Assembly (NCBI GenBank): GCA_016458225.1
Contig: JAEMGR010000003.1
Location: forward strand, 496,001-560,000
DNA length: 64,000 bases
Source: Myxococcaceae bacterium JPH2
Lineage (GTDB): Bacteria > Myxococcota > Myxococcia > Myxococcales > Myxococcaceae
Direction of reading: 5' to 3'
Shown here: positions 60,266 to 64,000 of the stretch, piece by piece
How the letters are laid out: every line of letters begins with the position of its first letter
Numbering within the stretch: position 1 is the stretch's first letter
The notes under the pieces: generated by a model
What the model was told of the DNA's origin: nothing
Databases searched by the model: none
What the model saw: the letters and a program-made list of their open reading frames with translations, nothing else
Translations under genes and position numbers: made by a program

Positions 60266-61375
60266 TCAGTCTACGCGCACCAGCCCCACATCCCGAACGC
60301 CCTCACGGGGCGCCACTTCCACCGCGAGGTAGTGACGACCCACGCCGTCGAAGCGCTCGGGGATGGCACCTCCGCCACCGGAGATGAAGGCCGGAATTCC
60401 CGCGTTCGAAAACGAATAGTACGAATGGATGTGGCCATACAGCGTGAGGTCCACGCCCGCTCGCGCGAGCTTGCCCACCAGACCCGCGGCCTCGTTCCGA
60501 CTGGCGAACCCACCTCCGCGCACGCCCACGGGATCCAACGGAGGGACGTGCATGGCCACCACATGCACCGCATCGCGCGCCTCGTCGAGCCACCCGTCGA
60601 GTTGCGCCTCCACGGTGGGGTCCACCGTTCCATTGCCTGAGTCCACCAGACTGAAGTGCACGCCGTGGAAGACGAAGTGCTGGCTGCCTCGGCCTACCAG
60701 TTGGTGGTACGCCCGCGCGTCTTGCGTGAACGTCTCGTGGTTGCCCAGTGTGGCGAACAACGGGATGCGCGCGCCGAACTCCAACCGCTGCTGGAACTCT
60801 TCCAACTCCTCGCGCTGGCCCCGCTCCGTGAGGTCTCCCGCGAAGAAGATGAAGCGCAGCGAAGGGTCCTCGGACATGCGCGCGTAGACATCGCCCACGC
60901 GCGGCAGCGCCTCTTGAACGTCCGCCAACGCCGCGAAGCGGAACGGTGCGTCGGAATCCCAGTCAGGCGGCGCCACCATGAGGCGCGCCACGGTCCCGGG
61001 TCGCAATCCCACGCGCCAGACCTTCAGCGTGGGCCGCACCGAGGGGAACGGCTCCACCGGCACCACCCCGCCCCCCTCGTCCGTCGCCGTCAGCTCCGCA
61101 TCCGGCATCGCATTGTGGACGGTGAGCAACAACCCCGACGGCGCGTCCGCCGACATCGTCACCTTCGTGGAGAAGGCGGGCGCCTGCCCCCACAGCTCCA
61201 GGCCACCGGCCGCAACGGCGCGCACCGACGCCAACCCGCCCTCCACCTCCACCGACACGCCGCCGTTCTCCTCTCGCCCCACGTTCGCATCGCGCGTCGC
61301 GCGATCCTCCGCGGGACGGACGCAGGCGGTGATCAACAGCGCGGCGAGGACACCATGCTTCAACGCGCCGTTCAC
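60266..61375 (-). CDS. Calcineurin-like metallophosphoesterase lipoprotein
   Basis: 369 residues. The lipoprotein signal ends ALLITAC. Phosphoesterase motifs: FAALADVQ (DxQ, where DxH is usual), IFFAGDLTERG, FATLGNHET, VVAMHVPP and LYGHIHSYY. The N-terminal 130 residues are a strand-rich domain as found in purple-acid-phosphatase-like enzymes. It should be exported and bind two metal ions. The Gln in the first motif is seen in some class III phosphodiesterases. The substrate is unknown. The stop is four bases from the DUF2378-like gene start. Confidence 0.8.
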   Translation of the reverse strand: MNGALKHGVLAALLITACVRPAEDRATRDANVGREENGGVSVEVEGGLASVRAVAAGGLELWGQAPAFSTKVTMSADAPSGLLLTVHNAMPDAELTATDEGGGVVPVEPFPSVRPTLKVWRVGLRPGTVARLMVAPPDWDSDAPFRFAALADVQEALPRVGDVYARMSEDPSLRFIFFAGDLTERGQREELEEFQQRLEFGARIPLFATLGNHETFTQDARAYHQLVGRGSQHFVFHGVHFSLVDSGNGTVDPTVEAQLDGWLDEARDAVHVVAMHVPPLDPVGVRGGGFASRNEAAGLVGKLARAGVDLTLYGHIHSYYSFSNAGIPAFISGGGGAIPERFDGVGRHYLAVEVAPREGVRDVGLVRVD

Positions 61376-61463
61376 GCCTCACCTCCCCATGCGCCACGGA
61401 GAAACACTCGCTCCACGTTCGCGGCACGCCCTTCCGCGAGCACGCCTTGATCCACCCCGCCGC

Positions 61464-62780
61464 TCACGTCTCGCCTCCGAGCGCGTAGAGGAGCGACACT
61501 CGACCGACGAGCGCCCCCCCGGCTTGGGCTTCCGCGGCGATGCCCCACGAGTTGGACAGCAACACGCGCCCTCGCACCCCGACCGAGCCGACCACGCCTC
61601 CGCCCAACGTGCGCATGCCGCCCACCAAGTCGTCCTTGCGATGGTCGTAGAAGAGCATCGCCTCGCCCCGCAGCGGCCCTCCTCGGCCGAGCCACACGCC
61701 GTAGCCGAAGGTGAAGAGCAGTTGCTCATGCAGGTTGTCGTCCGAGGGCGGCCCTGGATAGCTGTAGCCCTGGAAGGACATGCCCAGGCTCGCCTCCGCG
61801 AACGACCCTTCCAGTCGCGGGCTCAATCGCGCCATCGCATAGCGCCCGCGCAGCCCCGCCTCGGCGCCGCCCACCGTGAAGCCCTCGGTGGGGAAGCGGT
61901 GGTAGAGCGCGAACAGCTCCGCATCCAGCGACGTGCCATCCCCCTGGCCCAGCGTCTGCTCGGGAGCGCCCATCAACCGGTACGCACCGCCCGCGCGCAC
62001 GCGCGTGTTCCCTTCACCGGGGGCCAGTCGCGCCGTTGCCTCCAAGCGGAACGCGGACACTCGCGCCACTGCGCCCAGCGCGACGAAGTGGTCGTATGGG
62101 AACGAGGGGTCGTGCACGTACTGGTAGCCCATCTCCAGCTCCAGCGGCGGCAGTGACGCCGGCACCACACCGGGCTCCACGGCGGGAGCCAGCACCGCGT
62201 AGAGGTTCGAGAGCGCCGAGATGGAGAACAGCCCCGCGCCCGCGAGCGTCACCGCGTACAGCGGCCCAATGGTCCGCCGCGATGCCCCCGTCAACACGAT
62301 GGGCACACCGCCCACCGCGATGAGCCCAAGGCCCGCGCCCTCCAACGCGAACAACCGGCGTCCAGTCTTCGCGTCTCCCGCCAGCCACGGCCCTACGCCA
62401 TGCAACACCAACCCCGGCACCACCGCGGCCACCGCCGGCAACGACTTGAACCCCGGGCGCTCCGCATGGATCCACCGAGACGGCGGAACGGCGACCTCGG
62501 CGGAGGGCTCGGGCGAGGAGGGATCCGAGGAGACCTGCTCCGGAGGCTTCGTGGGCGGAGCCACCAGCGTGCGCGACGCGATGTCCGCCGTGGCCCTCCT
62601 CGCGCGCGTCTCACCTGGCACATCGGAGGCGCCCAGCTCCGGCCCCCGAGCCAACAGGTCGAGCGCGGAGAACGCGTCGCTCCCCAGTTCCTGTGCTCGC
62701 GCGTCGCGCGCAGACACCAGCAGCGCGAACACCGCCGCCAGGACTGCCCACCGACCCGGGAGGTGGAGCGCCGATGCCAT
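61464..62780 (-). CDS. Secreted protein with outer-membrane barrel-like C terminus
   Basis: 438 residues from ATG 62780 (GTG 62783 is directly adjacent). The signal peptide ends ARDARAQ. A low-complexity linker rich in Pro, Ser and Glu follows, then hydrophobic segments (VVPGLVLHGVGPWLAG and LFALEGAGLGLIAVGGVPIV) like those of small membrane hairpins. The C-terminal 220 residues have alternating aromatic/hydrophobic strands (LEMGYQYVHDPSFPYDHFVA, LFTFGYGVWLGRGG, VGRVSLLYALGGET) that suggest a barrel. No recognised family. It could be a myxobacterial outer-membrane protein with a periplasmic tail. Confidence 0.65.
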   Translation of the reverse strand: MASALHLPGRWAVLAAVFALLVSARDARAQELGSDAFSALDLLARGPELGASDVPGETRARRATADIASRTLVAPPTKPPEQVSSDPSSPEPSAEVAVPPSRWIHAERPGFKSLPAVAAVVPGLVLHGVGPWLAGDAKTGRRLFALEGAGLGLIAVGGVPIVLTGASRRTIGPLYAVTLAGAGLFSISALSNLYAVLAPAVEPGVVPASLPPLELEMGYQYVHDPSFPYDHFVALGAVARVSAFRLEATARLAPGEGNTRVRAGGAYRLMGAPEQTLGQGDGTSLDAELFALYHRFPTEGFTVGGAEAGLRGRYAMARLSPRLEGSFAEASLGMSFQGYSYPGPPSDDNLHEQLLFTFGYGVWLGRGGPLRGEAMLFYDHRKDDLVGGMRTLGGGVVGSVGVRGRVLLSNSWGIAAEAQAGGALVGRVSLLYALGGET

Positions 62781-63212
62781 CACCGCTGCCTCGATTCCCG
62801 GGAAGGCGCGTCTTCAGTCCGCCCAGCCCGGCATGCGGCCGTACATAACGCCGAGCCCCCTCCAGACCGCATGAAGCGCCGTGAAGAAGTGTGAAGCCCT
62901 CCAGCAGCGTGCCTCACGCCTACCTCACGCGGCGTGGATCAGACACCTCCAGGCCCAATGAATCCCAGAGGTTATCGAGCTTCTTCAGATACTTCACGCA
63001 CCTGAACCAATCATTCCGAGACACGACCGACTCGCTTCGAGAAGCACCCGGGTTCCAGATGACCTCAGGATTTCACGGAGCGTCAGGTGGGCGTCGTGGC
63101 GCGGACTTCACCACCGGCAGCGAAAACTTCGCGTGAGATGCGAGCGCTAACGGGACTTTCCGGTGAAGGCGAGTATGCTCCACATCCCTTTTCTTCCCCC
63201 GAACCAGCACCC
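62781..63212. other. Intergenic region upstream of the second kinase
   Basis: About 430 bases. It includes an AT-richer stretch (about 62935-63075) that reads as a possible broken gene on the minus strand, listed separately. I found no clear promoter boxes for the kinase. GAGTATGCT (about 63171-63179) is a possible -10 for the plus strand. Confidence 0.4.
62920..63072 (-). pseudogene. Possible degraded gene remnant
   Basis: A 50-codon minus-strand stretch between a TGA (63075-63073) and a TAG (62922-62920) reads like real protein: NPEVIWNPGASRSESVVSRN, then DWFRCVKYLKKLDNLWDSLG and LEVSDPRRVR. Its codons are AT-richer than the window. The same frame is open upstream of the TGA (HAKFSLPVVKSAPRR), so one stop may interrupt a longer gene. 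No start codon or family could be assigned. It could be an immunity-like or mobile-gene remnant. Confidence 0.3.
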
Positions 63213-64000
63213 GTGGCGGACCCGAACAGCCCTCAGCCATTTGGCAAGTACGTCCTGCTGTCGAAGATTGCCGCGGGCGGCATGGCCGTCACGTATCGCG
63301 CGCGACTGACGGGCGCGGCAGGCGTCACGAAGCCGTGTGTCATCAAGCAGATCCTCCCGCACTTCGTCGACGACACTGACTTCGTCGAGATGTTCATCAG
63401 CGAGGCGCGGGTGGCCGCGGGGCTGACGCACGGGAACATCGCGCAGGTCTTCGACTTCGGAGAGGTGGACGGGCAGTACTTCATCGCCATGGAGCTGGTG
63501 CACGGCCAGCCCCTGTCGAAGGTGCTGCGGCGCGCTGCTCGCGCGGGGATGGGCTTCTTCCCCATGCCGCTGGCGCTGCACATCGCCAGCAAGCTGTGCG
63601 ACGGGCTGGACTACGCGCACCGGCACGTGGGCGAGGACGGACGGGCGCTCGGGCTCGTGCACCGCGACGTGTCTCCCGACAACGTCCTCATCTCGTACGA
63701 GGGCGAGGTCAAGGTCATCGACTTTGGCATCGCCAAGGCCACCAGCGTGGTGGAGGCGAAGACGTCTCCCGGCACGCTCAAGGGCAAGTACCCGTACTTC
63801 TCTCCCGAGCAGGCGCAGGGCCGGCAGGACCTGGATCCGCGCACGGACGTCTACGCCGCGGGCGTCGTCCTCTACGAGATGGTCTGCGGACGCCGCCCGC
63901 TGGAGGGCGAGTTCGTCACCGTGTTGCCGCGCATCCTCACGGCGGACTACCTGCCGCCGTCCGCGGTGAATCCCGGCGTCAGCCCGGACCTGGAGACCGT
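63213..64000 (+). CDS. Eukaryotic-like Ser/Thr protein kinase (3' end outside window)
   Basis: At least 262 residues from GTG 63213, running off the window. The kinase domain is intact as far as seen: FGKYVLLSKIAAGGMAVTYRA (glycine loop), Lys45 in CVIKQILP, HRDVSPDNVLIS, VIDFGIAKA, and FSPEQAQG where APE is usual (SPE). Regulatory-type activation segment TSVVEAKTSPGTLKGK contains several Thr/Ser. It is closely similar in layout to the kinase at 4.6 kb. Its C-terminal sensor or output domain cannot be seen. Confidence 0.9.
   Translation, partial: MADPNSPQPFGKYVLLSKIAAGGMAVTYRARLTGAAGVTKPCVIKQILPHFVDDTDFVEMFISEARVAAGLTHGNIAQVFDFGEVDGQYFIAMELVHGQPLSKVLRRAARAGMGFFPMPLALHIASKLCDGLDYAHRHVGEDGRALGLVHRDVSPDNVLISYEGEVKVIDFGIAKATSVVEAKTSPGTLKGKYPYFSPEQAQGRQDLDPRTDVYAAGVVLYEMVCGRRPLEGEFVTVLPRILTADYLPPSAVNPGVSPDLET

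Noticed and set aside
62891-63136. An 81-codon plus-strand frame in the gap before the second kinase
   Set aside because: No ribosome-binding site and Ser/Arg-rich non-specific composition; the minus-strand reading looks more protein-like.

Overview
The window is high-GC DNA with almost all third codon positions G or C, tightly packed genes, many lipoproteins and several very long antisense open frames that are composition shadows. The gene content points to a myxobacterium (Myxococcales/Myxococcota): two eukaryotic-like Ser/Thr kinases of the HRDxSxDN type, one with a PEGA-like tail, a kelch protein with a MYXO-CTERM-like sorting tail, an Oar-sized TonB receptor, hybrid sensor kinases, a suppressor-of-fused domain, an archaemetzincin and a probable myxobacterial paralogous-family protein. 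No rRNA, CRISPR array, insertion sequence, phage or replication origin was seen. One tRNA gene (Gln, anticodon TTG) is present.

Layout. 0-8.4 kb: a partial gene, a giant kelch protein divergent from a PEGA-like Ser/Thr kinase, and two overlapping GNAT acetyltransferases. 8.4-14.9 kb: a TonB-dependent receptor with a lipoprotein partner, a FemAB-like acyltransferase and a SUFU-domain protein. 14.9-20.3 kb: signalling genes (PAS hybrid histidine kinase, stand-alone receiver, membrane protein with a histidine-kinase-like helix lacking its histidine, LuxR-type regulator) plus a dipeptide epimerase. 20.3-26.3 kb: a tightly coupled operon of a MoxR-type AAA ATPase, an unknown protein, a protein joining an HExxH metallopeptidase region to a VWA domain, a coiled-coil protein and a PaaK-like adenylating enzyme. 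26.2-33 kb: lipoprotein, aldo/keto reductase, PAS/GAF histidine kinase and a 5'-nucleotidase lipoprotein. 33-37.4 kb: a compact cluster of radical SAM enzyme, asparagine-synthetase-like enzyme without glutaminase, GT1 glycosyltransferase and a ROK-like kinase whose lobes appear swapped. 37.5-41.3 kb: two tandem cytoplasmic HtrA-like proteases, a UBP zinc finger and a DHA2 transporter. 41.4-46.2 kb: envelope redox/metal genes (three-haem c-type lipoprotein, YcnI, redoxin, ScsB/DsbD-like). 46.3-53.2 kb: VWA protein, small acidic protein, EtfD-like membrane Fe-S oxidoreductase, ankyrin protein, hydrolase and a beta-propeller lipoprotein. 53.3-57.5 kb: archaemetzincin-like protein with Gln at the catalytic Glu, tRNA-Gln, an RbfA-like/RtcB pair and a flavin disulfide reductase. 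57.5-64 kb: GT87 glycosyltransferase, AT-hook-like protein, DUF2378-like protein, phosphoesterase, a secreted barrel-like protein and the start of a second kinase.

The best candidates for undescribed biology are the radical SAM/asparagine-synthetase-like/GT1/permuted-ROK cluster (33.2-37.4 kb), the rbfA-like/rtcB pair (54.1-55.7 kb), the MoxR/HExxH-VWA operon with its adenylating enzyme (20.3-26.3 kb), and the kelch/MYXO-CTERM/TPR fusion (0.5-4.6 kb). All functional statements come from reading motifs; no database search was run.
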